A DNA stretch of 23,810 bases from a virus. Positions within the stretch are counted from its first letter, which is position 1; each line of letters opens with the position of its first letter. A program made the translations under genes and the position numbers. The notes beneath the pieces were generated by a model that was not told the DNA's origin, did no database searches, and saw nothing but the letters and a program-made list of their open reading frames with translations. Shown here piece after piece: positions 14,049-21,926 of this stretch. The DNA is taken from IMG/VR virus record IMGVR_UViG_3300004154_000048, positions 1-23,810 of that record. One strand, written 5' to 3'.

Positions 14049-15300
14049 CCCCTTGAGGCCCTTGAGGCTCCTTGAGGGCTTGAGGAATCGCCGCCAAAAC
14101 CCTGGGGGCCAGTTGCCGCGCGTTCCCCACGCCTGCCACCAGCCACCCCTTCGACGACCACTCGTTCAACATCATCCGCGCGCGCCACTCGCTCCACCCG
14201 ATCTCCTTCAGCTTGGGGATGCTCATCACCCCACCCCACTCTGCTGCTGCTCGTTCTGCCAGGTGCAGTTCTCGCCCCACCGGCACGTCGCTGGCCGCCG
14301 TCTCCAGCGCGGGCAAAAACGCCTGCGCCTCCACCAGCCGTGCCCCCCAGCTCATCAACAGCCGCCCCTTCGTCTTCGGCAGCTTCTCCGCTCCGCTCCG
14401 TCCCAGCACCACCATGCTGTCCGAGACAGCCGGGACCGGGAAACAAATCCGAGTCGCCAGGTTGGTTTTGATCAACCCGCCCACCTCCTGCACGCTCGTC
14501 CGCTGGGTAGCCAGCACCGGCAGGATTCCATACGCCCGCCCGGTTGCCACCACCTGCGCTAGCCGCCCTTGCAGCTCAGCCGGTACCAGGGCCGCCTCGT
14601 CGATGATCAGCACCACCCACAGCATTTCCGTTATCCCAGCAGGCCCAAGCTGCGCGATATATTCCATAATCCCCCGCGCCCCGGCTTCCTTGAATTGCTC
14701 TGCCCGCTCCTCGATCGTCTTCTCCAGGTAGCTCAGCCCCGTGTCCAGATCATCCATGGCCAGCACGTGCGGCTCGTTCTCATACCGCCCGAACTCGTTG
14801 CCGCTCTTTCCATCCCACAGCACCAGCTCGCACTCTTTGCCATGCAGCAATGCCTGAATCCAGCCGTGCAGCAGCATCGTCTTGCCAAATCCGCGCGTTC
14901 CGCCCACCAGCACGCTGTCCGCATCCACCAGCGAGATCCACAGTGGCCCCTTGCGTGTCATGCCGATCGGAACGTCCATCGACCTCGCCTGGGCGCTCAT
15001 ATCCAGCGCTTGGCTCTCCAGCCGGTGCGCCAATCGCTCCACCCTCGTCCCCACCTGGTAGAAGATCCCTACACTGTTCGTCCGCACCACCGATGCGCCG
15101 CCCAACCGTGTCGCCAGGTCGTGCCGGAACTGGTCGCTCAGCACCGACCGCATGTTGCGCACATTGTGCGGGTTCACGCTCATCACCACCCGCTCGTCCA
15201 GCTCCCAGGCCCAAAACCAGGGCAGGCTCGCATCGTGCACATGCGGCTCCAACAGGCTTGCCATCGCCGCCACAATCTCATCCACGCTTCTAGCGCCCAT
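14038..15300 (-). CDS. FtsK/SpoIIIE-type DNA translocase ATPase
   Basis: 420 residues from ATG 15300 behind GGAGG. The motor has Walker A GGTRGFGKT at 133-141, Walker B LWVVLIIDEAA at 227-237 and a LATQRT sensor-like motif near 263. C-terminal residues about 340-400 look like a winged helix (SIPKLKEIGWSEWRARMMLNEWSSKG). No transmembrane helix is visible, so membrane attachment may be through the membrane proteins encoded just upstream. FtsK-like motors pump double-stranded DNA; related single motors in actinomycete elements (Tra) transfer DNA between cells. The short tail (KEPQGPQGEKL) derives from repeats. Distinct from TerL, which is present too. Confidence 0.85.
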   Translation of the reverse strand: MGARSVDEIVAAMASLLEPHVHDASLPWFWAWELDERVVMSVNPHNVRNMRSVLSDQFRHDLATRLGGASVVRTNSVGIFYQVGTRVERLAHRLESQALDMSAQARSMDVPIGMTRKGPLWISLVDADSVLVGGTRGFGKTMLLHGWIQALLHGKECELVLWDGKSGNEFGRYENEPHVLAMDDLDTGLSYLEKTIEERAEQFKEAGARGIMEYIAQLGPAGITEMLWVVLIIDEAALVPAELQGRLAQVVATGRAYGILPVLATQRTSVQEVGGLIKTNLATRICFPVPAVSDSMVVLGRSGAEKLPKTKGRLLMSWGARLVEAQAFLPALETAASDVPVGRELHLAERAAAEWGGVMSIPKLKEIGWSEWRARMMLNEWSSKGWLVAGVGNARQLAPRVLAAIPQALKEPQGPQGEKL

Positions 15301-16330
15301 CCTGCGCCTCCTTCCAATCGGCCTCCAGCACCTCGATGATCTCTTGCGTCACCGGCGGCGTCTGTCCCGACCGATACACCATATACCGCGGCCCTGCCTT
15401 CGGCGCTGCCTCTCGAAACTCTCGCCCGCTGCTGTTCCCGTTCGTCTTTTGCTGCGGGATGAACAGCGACCCGCGGTGTTGCAGATCCACCATCTGGTCT
15501 CTGGCTGTGGTTCGCTCCTGGGTCGCCCCATCCGCCAGCATCGGCTTGCTCGGGTCCAGCATCGGCCCGGTGTTGCGATCCAGATCCACGTAAGCACCTT
15601 GCGGCGTGATAATGATCGGCGCGTCCCCTCTCGCGTCTCTCTGGATCACGCGCAGCACCGGCACAGCCACCCGCACCAACACTACCGCGATCAGCACCAG
15701 GATCAGCGTCGCCAGGATCCCGATCACAAACGGCATCACCGCGGTCATATCGTTCACGATTCGCTGCCGTTCGGTGTTCATCCGCAAAATCTCGGCCTGC
15801 TCTGTGCTGATCATCCCCACGTACACCGCCGTGGCCGTCGCATCGCTGGCGTCCGCCGTGGCCGTTCCCGACCATGACCGCTCGGCCCGCAAGGCCAGCG
15901 CGGCGTCGCCCGTGGCCGTCCACTGCGCCAACATCAACGCCATTGCGTCCGTCGTGGCCTGTGCCCCCTGGGTCGCCCGGGCCGCGCCTTCGGTCGCTTG
16001 CATCGCTGCCTGGGTCAGTCCTGCCACAAACGCCTGGCCGGTGGCCATTCGTGCCCCTTCTGCCTGGGTCGCCTGGAACCGCGCCGCCTCAGCCGTAGCC
16101 TCGGCAATCATATTCGTCGCCCGCTGCCGTTCCCGCTCCAGGTCCAGCACTGCCCCGGTGGCCGTCGCGTCGATCACCTGCCTCGTCGAGGCAAAAGCCC
16201 ACTCTGTGGCGTTCGGAGTCCCGCTCGGTGCCAGGGCCGTGCCCACGCTCTGCGCCATCGGCGCAACGTCGCAGGCCGCGAATAACACCAGCGCAGCCAC
16301 AATCGTGAGAACAGCCGTTGCCCGTTTCAT
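15290..16330 (-). CDS. Ala/Thr-rich lipoprotein with C-terminal membrane helix
   Basis: 346 residues from ATG 16330, touching the upstream stop as TGATG. A signal sequence with a lipobox-like FAAC (Cys20) starts the protein. Residues 30-190 are a long Ala/Thr/Gln-rich helical region (ATAEAARFQATQAEGARMATGQ, ATEGAARATQGAQATTD) typical of extended stalks. A second membrane helix spans about 197-220 (AVMPFVIGILATLILVLIAVVLVRV), leaving about 120 residues in the cytoplasm (DLDRNTGPMLDPSKPMLAD). It overlaps the FtsK gene by 11 nt. A scaffold linking envelope and motor is a plausible inference. Whether it is lipidated is unproven because Phe, not Leu, precedes Ala-Ala-Cys. Confidence 0.75.
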   Translation of the reverse strand: MKRATAVLTIVAALVLFAACDVAPMAQSVGTALAPSGTPNATEWAFASTRQVIDATATGAVLDLERERQRATNMIAEATAEAARFQATQAEGARMATGQAFVAGLTQAAMQATEGAARATQGAQATTDAMALMLAQWTATGDAALALRAERSWSGTATADASDATATAVYVGMISTEQAEILRMNTERQRIVNDMTAVMPFVIGILATLILVLIAVVLVRVAVPVLRVIQRDARGDAPIIITPQGAYVDLDRNTGPMLDPSKPMLADGATQERTTARDQMVDLQHRGSLFIPQQKTNGNSSGREFREAAPKAGPRYMVYRSGQTPPVTQEIIEVLEADWKEAQDGR

Positions 16331-16836
16331 CACCACCCCCACGGGTTCGTGCTCTGATCGACCGGCGCGTTTTGTTCCACCAGCATCGGCGCATCTTGCC
16401 CGGCCCGGCGCGGCTGATTCTGCCGCATCTGCTCTTGCATCATCTGCATGGCCATCATTCCCATCATCATCTGCAACGGGTCGCCCGAGCCCATCAACTG
16501 CGGCATCTGCTGCCGTTGGAAATTCGCGTTCGGTCCCGGCGCCCACTTGCCAAATGCGCCCTGACCAATCCCGGCCTGCTGCACCATCCGCTGGACCTTG
16601 ATCAGCCGGTACACCAGGTATCCCACCACGATCATGCCCAGCGCCAGCATGACCACCAGCGCCACCACCAGCACCGAGTTCGACCTGGCCGTCTCCAGTT
16701 GCGCCGCGCTGGCAATCTGCGCGGCCCTGGCCGCCTCGATCGCTGCCTGCGCCTGATTCGCGGTCGCCGCGCTGCTGGCAATCCAGCCCACCACCAGCGC
16801 CAGCAAAATAATCACCGCCAAAATGATCAGTACCAT
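16330..16836 (-). CDS. Two-helix membrane protein with Met/Gln-rich tail
   Basis: 168 residues from ATG 16836 with AAGGTAGG upstream. Helices lie at about 2-20 (VLIILAVIILLALVVGWIA) and 54-80 (VLVVALVVMLALGMIVVGYLVY), joined by an Ala-rich helical loop (QAQAAIEAARAAQIASAAQ). The C-terminal ~90 residues are low-complexity, with MMMGMMAMQMMQEQM and QNQPRR, and look disordered. It is coupled to the downstream lipoprotein by a 1-nt overlap. Function unknown; part of the FtsK operon. Confidence 0.7.
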   Translation of the reverse strand: MVLIILAVIILLALVVGWIASSAATANQAQAAIEAARAAQIASAAQLETARSNSVLVVALVVMLALGMIVVGYLVYRLIKVQRMVQQAGIGQGAFGKWAPGPNANFQRQQMPQLMGSGDPLQMMMGMMAMQMMQEQMRQNQPRRAGQDAPMLVEQNAPVDQSTNPWGW

Positions 16837-16842
16837 CTCAAC

Positions 16843-17130
16843 CTACCTTTCGTACATCCGAAAGAACTTGCAAATCGCCTTGTAATGCCGCTCCGTCAGC
16901 GCGCGCATCCCAAATGCCATACCGGCCCCAATCAGCGCGCCAATCGCTCCCCCCACCCATTGAGCGATCACTGCTCCAACCAGCCCGCCGCCAATCGCCA
17001 GCAGTGCCGCCATCCCGATGGTCGCTACCCAGGCTAAAACAGAAAAATTCGCTTCCGCTTTCTTCTCCTGGGCATCCGCCTCAATGAAGGCAATATGACC
17101 TGCATCGGTGTTCCAATCCCATTCGTTCAC
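16843..17130 (-). CDS. Two-helix membrane protein
   Basis: 95 residues. GTG 17130 is chosen because it overlaps the upstream stop as GTGA and follows GAGGAG. After an acidic N-terminus (NEWDWNTDAGHIAFIEADAQEKK), hydrophobic segments at about 32-50 (VLAWVATIGMAALLAIGGG) and 53-77 (VGAVIAQWVGGAIGALIGAGMAFGM) are Gly-rich and could pack or form oligomers. A basic C-terminus (ALTERHYKAICKFFRMYER) is likely cytoplasmic. No family recognised; its position in the FtsK operon suggests an envelope component. Confidence 0.7.
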   Translation of the reverse strand: MNEWDWNTDAGHIAFIEADAQEKKAEANFSVLAWVATIGMAALLAIGGGLVGAVIAQWVGGAIGALIGAGMAFGMRALTERHYKAICKFFRMYER

Positions 17131-17366
17131 TCCGTCCTCCTCGGCATCGCCGCCAGATCCACCCAAATGTCTCGCCCTGGCACTCTGCCCGCGTTCACCT
17201 GGCAGATCCCGCCCACCATGCGCGTCTCAAAATCGCCATACCCCGCCGCTTCCGCGGCCTGGGCGCATTCGGTCTCTGCCCCATTCCAACCATCGCCCCC
17301 ACCAATGGGGCAGGTCAGTTGGATAAAAATCATCACCGCCACGACCAGCAAAATTTTCTTGTTCAT
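17127..17366 (-). CDS. Small secreted protein
   Basis: 79 residues from ATG 17366 behind AGGAGG. A short signal peptide (NKKILLVVAVMIFIQL) is followed by a Gly/Cys region (CPIGGGDGWNGAETECAQAAEAAGYGDF) and a third Cys (GGICQVNAG). It ends with an ATGA-type overlap to the next gene and begins with one to the previous. The Cys residues may form disulfides outside the cell. No family recognised. Confidence 0.65.
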   Translation of the reverse strand: MNKKILLVVAVMIFIQLTCPIGGGDGWNGAETECAQAAEAAGYGDFETRMVGGICQVNAGRVPGRDIWVDLAAMPRRTE

Positions 17367-17629
17367 CGTTCCTCCTGATACTTCCTCATCAACCGCCGCA
17401 CGCTTTCAGGCCCTGGCACCCACGTCCGCATCTGCCCGCAAATCGAGCAGCGCACGTCCGCCACATGCCCCTCCACCGCGGCCATCACGTCCACGCTCTC
17501 CGGTAATCCTTCCAGGCCATAATCTACCGCCTGGCGGTACAGCAGCAACAGCCGGATCCCGCTTCCGTTCCTCACCACCTGCCCCATCGTGTGCCCGTTG
17601 GGGCACTTCCACTCAGCCACAGGTTTCAT
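17363..17629 (-). CDS. Zinc-ribbon-like small protein
   Basis: 88 residues from ATG 17629 behind GGAGGG. WKCPNGHTMG at the N-terminus and RCSICGQMRTW near the C-terminus can supply a C..H + CxxC zinc site. Between them lies a helical segment (SGIRLLLLYRQAVDYGLEGLPESV). It overlaps both neighbours by 4 nt. It is the only obvious cytoplasmic zinc protein of the FtsK operon and may be an adaptor. Confidence 0.65.
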   Translation of the reverse strand: MKPVAEWKCPNGHTMGQVVRNGSGIRLLLLYRQAVDYGLEGLPESVDVMAAVEGHVADVRCSICGQMRTWVPGPESVRRLMRKYQEER

Positions 17630-18120
17630 TTACCCTCCATGACCACTAAATATCCACGCGGCACCCAGTCCGCTACAGCCAGTTTCAGCATGATGGTCTT
17701 CCCCAGTACATCCAGCTCGAGCGGCAGCGGCTGGCCATCCGCGTCCCGCGGGGCCGCTTCCGGCACTGACCTGGTCACGAGCTGCTCGGCGTCTTTGTCC
17801 ATCTCGATGTAGTGCCGCGTAGCCGCGTCGATGGCCGCCTGCCGGAAGGACGTGCCCTTCCCGATCCACCATGCCACTGCCCGCCGCTTGTCCTCTTTCA
17901 GCTTCAGCTCTACCACCTCTCGGATGTTCCACCACATTCGCAGGTGATACACCCCCAGCGGGTCTTCTTTGTACTGGTGGATCCGCAGCGTATCCAGGCA
18001 GGTGCTCGGCGTCTGTGCCGTCCACTTGTCCCAGGATGGCGCCTGCTCCATGCTCACCACATGCAGCTCGCGCACCCATCCCTGGCTGATCTCATCCGTC
18101 AGCACAACGTCATTCGCCAT
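17626..18120 (-). CDS. Conserved-looking protein of unknown function in FtsK operon
   Basis: 164 residues from ATG 18120; GAGGTGG precedes it and it overlaps the upstream lipoprotein by 11 nt. Charged and Trp-rich segments (GWVRELHVVSMEQAPSWDKW, LRMWWNIREVVELKLKED, AVAWWIGKGTSFRQAAIDAA) and an Asp/Leu-rich C-terminus (LPLELDVLGKTIMLKLAV) suggest a soluble alpha/beta protein. No known motif is visible. Operon position links it to the membrane/FtsK set. Confidence 0.65.
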   Translation of the reverse strand: MANDVVLTDEISQGWVRELHVVSMEQAPSWDKWTAQTPSTCLDTLRIHQYKEDPLGVYHLRMWWNIREVVELKLKEDKRRAVAWWIGKGTSFRQAAIDAATRHYIEMDKDAEQLVTRSVPEAAPRDADGQPLPLELDVLGKTIMLKLAVADWVPRGYLVVMEGK

Positions 18121-18478
18121 ATACCACCTCGCACTTCGCCCACCCCACCCGCCAGTACCCAGGCCGCTCAACCGGCTCAGTCCGGTATTCCACCTGTGCC
18201 CACCCATCTACGCAATTTCCGGTCTTGACCAGGTCGCCCGCCACCGTCATGCCCTGGCTCTTGTAGACCCGCTGCCCGCGCGCATCCAGCCGGTAGGTGA
18301 AGACCTCGATACTCTTTTCCGGCGCGCTCACCTGCGTCGTCGGCAAAACTGTGGCCGTGGGCGCCAGTGTGGCCATAGGAGAGGCCGTAGGCATCACCAC
18401 TTCCGCCTGCTCTTGCATCGCCATGCAGCCGGTGACGATAATCACCACCATCAACAAAATCGCTACAGTTGTTTTCAT
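18110..18478 (-). CDS. Lipoprotein with Thr/Pro linker and SH3b-like domain
   Basis: 122 residues from ATG 18478 behind GAGGAGT. Signal sequence with lipobox VTGC at Cys18, a Pro/Thr linker (PTASPMATLAPTATVLPTT) of the kind frequent in Chloroflexota exported proteins, then a compact domain with strands EVFTYRLDARGQRVY, MTVAGDLVKT, GWAQVEYRTE and VGWAKCEVVYGE, reminiscent of bacterial SH3 domains that bind cell wall. It is the first gene of the eight-gene FtsK operon. An anchor to peptidoglycan or envelope is an inference. Confidence 0.7.
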   Translation of the reverse strand: MKTTVAILLMVVIIVTGCMAMQEQAEVVMPTASPMATLAPTATVLPTTQVSAPEKSIEVFTYRLDARGQRVYKSQGMTVAGDLVKTGNCVDGWAQVEYRTEPVERPGYWRVGWAKCEVVYGE

Positions 18479-18524
18479 GACTCGTTTACTCCTCAATTTC
18501 GCATAACAAGATTCAAGCAAGCTC

Positions 18525-18551
18525 TGTGAACTTCCGTTTCGGAAGTTCACA
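18525..18551. repeat. Perfect 27-bp palindrome with iteron arms
   Basis: TGTGAACTTCCG and CGGAAGTTCACA are exact 12-bp inverted arms around TTT. Each arm contains the GTGAACTT iteron. It lies about 47 bp upstream of the lipoprotein start and could also act as an operator for the FtsK operon. Confidence 0.75.
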
Positions 18552-18729
18552 CAAGTACACAAGAAGTACACACACCTCTATAGTTCCCCATGGCAAATGA
18601 GCGCCTGACCCCCCTATAAGTTAACCAAAGTACAAGAAGTACACATTCAGAGCGGTCGTAGGAGCATCGAAGGCTCGATTTCTGCCACTTTTGACCGTTT
18701 TTCAACCTTAAAAAAGGCAAAATCGTCTC

Positions 18730-18852
18730 TGTGAACTTGTGAACTTTGTGAATACTCATAGGGGGGGTGCCCATTTGCATTGCAAATCCGGCCCCCTTAC
18801 AAAAACAATTCAGGAGTAGCACATAGAAGTTCACAAAGTTCACAAGTTCACA
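18730..18852. repeat. Perfect 23-bp inverted repeat enclosing a hairpin
   Basis: 18730-18752 and 18830-18852 are exact reverse complements and each holds two direct GTGAACTT iterons. The 77-bp loop contains the 15-bp palindrome ATTTGCA-T-TGCAAAT (18773-18787) flanked by GGGGGGG on one side and CCCCC on the other, a longer potential cruciform. Confidence 0.8.
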
Positions 18853-18859
18853 CGTTGTC

Positions 18860-21688
18860 TTAGACATTCTTTAAGGTTCCTTGTTGGGCCTCTCCAGGCT
18901 TTGGCCCGAAATCCTCGCGGTTGATTCCATACTTGTTCGACAGCCCGATCAGCTTGGGCTCGTTGAACACAACATAGAAGCCATCCCGCCGCCGTGGCGT
19001 CACCTGGAAGTTCAACCCGCTGCGCAGGATGCGCCCGATGCGCTGGCTCTTGATCTCCTTGCCCGCCTTGTTGTTATCCTCCTCGTCTTCGTCATTCATT
19101 TCGTTCACAATTTCATTCGTGATCTTGGTTACGTCGCCCACCTTGATCAGGAATGTGCCATCCAGTTCCGGCTTGACCATCTTTTTATTCAGGTCCGGGT
19201 ATTGCCAGATCTTCCACAGCGCCTCGATTACCCGTGCGTCCAGCGTCATGCCCGCGCTCACGATCGTCTCGGCATAGTATTCGCGCAGCACCGACCGGAT
19301 CGCGTCCTGCTGTTCTGGGTCGTCCTTGGCGATCGCCAGCAGCGGCCCCGCCACCTGGTTCAACCGCGCCGAGATCGTCAGGTCGTAGAAGTCCTGATCC
19401 ACCGGGATCTCTGGCAGCCAGGTCTCCATCCGAAAACGCAGCAGCAGGTTGCGCAGCGCCTGGGCTCGTTCCCGCACCTGGTCGTTCACCGTCAGCGGGA
19501 TCTTCGCCGCGACCAGCTCGGTCATTTCTCGCGGCGCAATCTTGAACGTCAGCGACCTGGACCCAACCGCGTCATCCCGAAAGTCCTTGCGCATGGCGAT
19601 CAGCTTCGGGCAGAACGTGCGGAAGGCCCGCTCCTCAAAGTCCTTGGTCCCGTTCGGCCCGATCACCTCCACCGTTCGCCAGATCGGGTTGCCCCGCATC
19701 GCCCCCAGGTTGTAGAACTTGATCATGTCCTGCTCGGTGTCGCTGTTTTGGAGGTCTGCCTCGTCCAGGAAGCACACGCCCTGGTAGCGTTCCACTGCCC
19801 GAAACAGGCTGGAGGTCGAGCCTGCGCCGTTCGCGGTCATGGTCCGGTAGCAGATCATCCCGATCCTCTTCATAAGTTCACTCTTGCCCGAGCCAGCCCC
19901 ACCCATCGCGCGCAGGTACAGGCACGTCTCGAAGCTGTCGTACACCCACGTCAGCAGGATCCAGTAGGCGATCAACCGCGCAGCCTGGTCGCTGGGCAGC
20001 AGGTAGATGTTCTTGAGGTACATCTCGATGTAGGTGATCAGCTCCTTGATGCTCTTGCGGTCGCCCAGCCCCGAGGCGAACACGATCGCCCCGCTTCGCA
20101 GTGTCTCGTTCGGTGGATAGGGCACGTACCGCTGGCCGTCGATCACCACGTCCGACCCGCTGTGGATCTGCCCGTCTGGATCTCGCCACGCCAGCATGGC
20201 CTTGTCCGCTTTCACGTCATACAGATACTCCACCAGGTGATCGCCCACCGGCCCGCCCCACGTGTACACCGGCTCGCCCTGGGCTTCCTTCTCTGCGGCC
20301 TTGCTCTGATACGCCTTCAGCATGGCCTGGAGTTCGCGCAGCCCCACCCGCAGCAGCTTGGCCAGATCGTTGCGGTACTGCGCAAAGTCCAGCTCGCCCA
20401 GCTTGGAGATCACCTGCAACGCCTTGACCATGGCCTCGTCCCTGGGCGCACCGTCCAGTGCCCCCGCCCACGCCGCGATTGTCTCTGCATACGTCCTCGC
20501 CTCGTGCAGCATCCCCCGCACCTCGGCCCGCTGGGCTTCATCGTTCACCCCCGCCCCAACCATCGCCCGCAGCAGGTCGTTGGCGTCCTTCACTTCGTGC
20601 TCTGCCCCATCCTGCCCGCGCCAGTTGCGGTATTCCCGCACCTGCCAGCGCAGCAGGCGCGCCTTCGGCCCCATCGCGTCGGCCACCTTCCAGGCGTTCT
20701 TCTGCCCGGCCTCGTCCGCATCTAGCCCGATGTACACGGCCTGGTGCCGCTCGAGCATGGCGGCCAGCTCTTCGCCCGGCGCAACGCCCGCCAGCGCCAC
20801 GGCGTCCAGCCCCCACTGCCCCAGCGTGATCGCGTCCGCCTGCCCTTCCACAATCACCACGTGCTCAGCCCGTGGCGCATAGTGCTGGTTGAAGAAGGCC
20901 TGGCGCTTGCCCACCAGCGCTTCGGGCAGGTTGTAGTGGAACTTCTCCACAATCCCCCGCGCCGACAGATACACCAGCCGCCCGTTGTAGAGATGCGGGT
21001 ACACCAGTCGCCCGTGCCCCAGCATCCCCGGGATGTAACCGTCCAGCACCCAGTTGTCGTTGGGCTCCACCCCGTGCCTCTTGCCCCATGCGGTCACGTC
21101 ACCGCGCATACCCAGGATGGCGACCGCGGCAGGACTGGTCACGTCTACCTGCGCTTCGGCCATCGCCGCCAACATCTCTTCCCGCTCTTCCCGCGTGCCT
21201 GTCCCGCTAAAGCCCAGCATAGCCCGCACAGCCGTGCCCGGCTCTTTCTCGCCATCCACGTCCCCAGCCCACACGCCCCACCCGCGCCCCTCGGCGTAGG
21301 CCTTCGCATCATCCGAGGCCATGAACCAGCGCACGAACACCCGGTGCGCCACTTCCAGCACGCTCTCCCGCATCCGCGCCGCCATCCTCGCCTCGCCATC
21401 TTCCCGGCCCCACTGCACCCTGGGCAGCCCCGCCCGTGCCGCCAGCGCTTCCACCGCCGCCTTGAAGTCCATGCGCTTGCTGCGCTCTGTCCAGGCGATC
21501 ACGTCCCCCCATTCCCCGCGCGTGTTCCAGTGGTACATCTGTGCTTGCACATCCACCACCAGCCCGCCCACCCCGTTCGTCGTGCACTTACGATAGCGCC
21601 CGCGCTTTGGCAGTGGGTACCCGTCCGCCTCGATCACGTCCTCGATTGGATTCTTCTCTTTGACCTGGTCAACAATGCTTTTTTCCAT
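18860..21688 (-). CDS. Primase-helicase fusion (TOPRIM primase plus P-loop ATPase)
   Basis: 942 residues from ATG 21688 with GGGAG upstream. Residues 1-90 align by eye with the DnaG zinc domain (YHWNTRGEWGDVIAWTERSKRMDFKAAVEALAARAGL) but lack its cysteines. A TOPRIM domain follows with VVIVEGQADA at 277-286 and GLDADEAGQ at 321-329. A helicase-type ATPase has Walker A GGAGSGKS at 596-603 and Walker B VCFLDEAD at 638-645. The C-terminus (QRIGRILRSGLNFQVTPRRRDGFYVVF) resembles a winged helix that could bind the iterons downstream. It is the likely initiator/priming/unwinding protein of this element. Exact AAA+ family is not certain. Confidence 0.85.
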   Translation of the reverse strand: MEKSIVDQVKEKNPIEDVIEADGYPLPKRGRYRKCTTNGVGGLVVDVQAQMYHWNTRGEWGDVIAWTERSKRMDFKAAVEALAARAGLPRVQWGREDGEARMAARMRESVLEVAHRVFVRWFMASDDAKAYAEGRGWGVWAGDVDGEKEPGTAVRAMLGFSGTGTREEREEMLAAMAEAQVDVTSPAAVAILGMRGDVTAWGKRHGVEPNDNWVLDGYIPGMLGHGRLVYPHLYNGRLVYLSARGIVEKFHYNLPEALVGKRQAFFNQHYAPRAEHVVIVEGQADAITLGQWGLDAVALAGVAPGEELAAMLERHQAVYIGLDADEAGQKNAWKVADAMGPKARLLRWQVREYRNWRGQDGAEHEVKDANDLLRAMVGAGVNDEAQRAEVRGMLHEARTYAETIAAWAGALDGAPRDEAMVKALQVISKLGELDFAQYRNDLAKLLRVGLRELQAMLKAYQSKAAEKEAQGEPVYTWGGPVGDHLVEYLYDVKADKAMLAWRDPDGQIHSGSDVVIDGQRYVPYPPNETLRSGAIVFASGLGDRKSIKELITYIEMYLKNIYLLPSDQAARLIAYWILLTWVYDSFETCLYLRAMGGAGSGKSELMKRIGMICYRTMTANGAGSTSSLFRAVERYQGVCFLDEADLQNSDTEQDMIKFYNLGAMRGNPIWRTVEVIGPNGTKDFEERAFRTFCPKLIAMRKDFRDDAVGSRSLTFKIAPREMTELVAAKIPLTVNDQVRERAQALRNLLLRFRMETWLPEIPVDQDFYDLTISARLNQVAGPLLAIAKDDPEQQDAIRSVLREYYAETIVSAGMTLDARVIEALWKIWQYPDLNKKMVKPELDGTFLIKVGDVTKITNEIVNEMNDEDEEDNNKAGKEIKSQRIGRILRSGLNFQVTPRRRDGFYVVFNEPKLIGLSNKYGINREDFGPKPGEAQQGTLKNV

Positions 21689-21697
21689 AGCGCTCCC

Positions 21698-21795
21698 GTT
21701 ATGCGTACTAAAAAACGTTCGATAAATGCCTAGAAAACCCTCAAAACCTGCCCGCCTGGCTCATTCCAGTACGCATAACAGGATTTACGCGTACC
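21698..21795. promoter_or_regulatory. Inverted GTTATGCGTACT operators upstream of primase
   Basis: GTTATGCGTACT (21698-21709) and its exact reverse complement AGTACGCATAAC (21768-21779) are 58 bp apart; a related TTTACGCGTACC follows at 21784-21795. They flank the region where the primase promoter should lie. CGCATAACAGGATT here also resembles CGCATAACAAGATT at 18500-18513, upstream of the FtsK operon, so one regulator could control both. I cannot place a convincing -35/-10 pair. Confidence 0.5.
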
Positions 21796-21926
21796 AAAAC
21801 TACCCACCACCGCGCCCGATTTCCTGGCACACCCCCGCCCGAGGCGGCATTTGCACACCGTTTGGTGAACTTCGTGATTTTTAATGCTACTGAGTTCAAG
21901 AACTGAAGCCGCGCGCCCGGACATGC
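21796..21926. other. Gene-free upstream region of replication operon
   Basis: No gene is supported. One extra GTGAACTT iteron lies at 21865-21872, outside the main array near 18.5-18.85 kb. The rest shows no clear repeat or RNA. Confidence 0.4.

Larger units (their letters stand above)
18479..18859. other. Candidate replication origin: iteron/palindrome-rich intergenic region
   Basis: 381 bp without a gene, just downstream of the primase-helicase. Seven exact GTGAACTT 8-mers occur in both orientations (at 18526, 18731 and 18739 on plus; 18543, 18827, 18836 and 18844 on minus), and variant AAGTACAC units occur at 18553, 18564 and 18637. Two inverted modules each carry ACTYATAGGGGGG followed by CATTTGC (18754-18778 plus; 18593-18621 minus). 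Between them lies an AT-rich stretch (18679-18725) with CCTTAAAAAAGG. This layout matches iteron origins placed 3' of an initiator/helicase gene, as in staphylococcal pathogenicity islands. The iterons could instead be operators. Confidence 0.6.

Noticed and set aside
14038-15300. FtsK-like gene as a second terminase or host cell-division FtsK
   Set aside because: It lacks a terminase nuclease domain and the multi-helix membrane region of chromosomal FtsK, and a true TerL is present at 7119-8660.
16331-16546. Upstream extension of the Ala/Thr-rich lipoprotein
   Set aside because: The extension overlaps the preceding membrane-protein gene in another frame; the signal sequence begins at 16330.
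18881-20725. 614-codon plus-strand open frame opposite the primase
   Set aside because: It mirrors the primase-helicase reading frame; its composition (many His, Arg, Pro, Leu, Val) reflects the complementary strand and shows no domain motif.
20744-21733. 329-codon plus-strand open frame opposite the primase 5' end
   Set aside because: Antisense shadow of the TOPRIM and N-terminal regions, without motifs.
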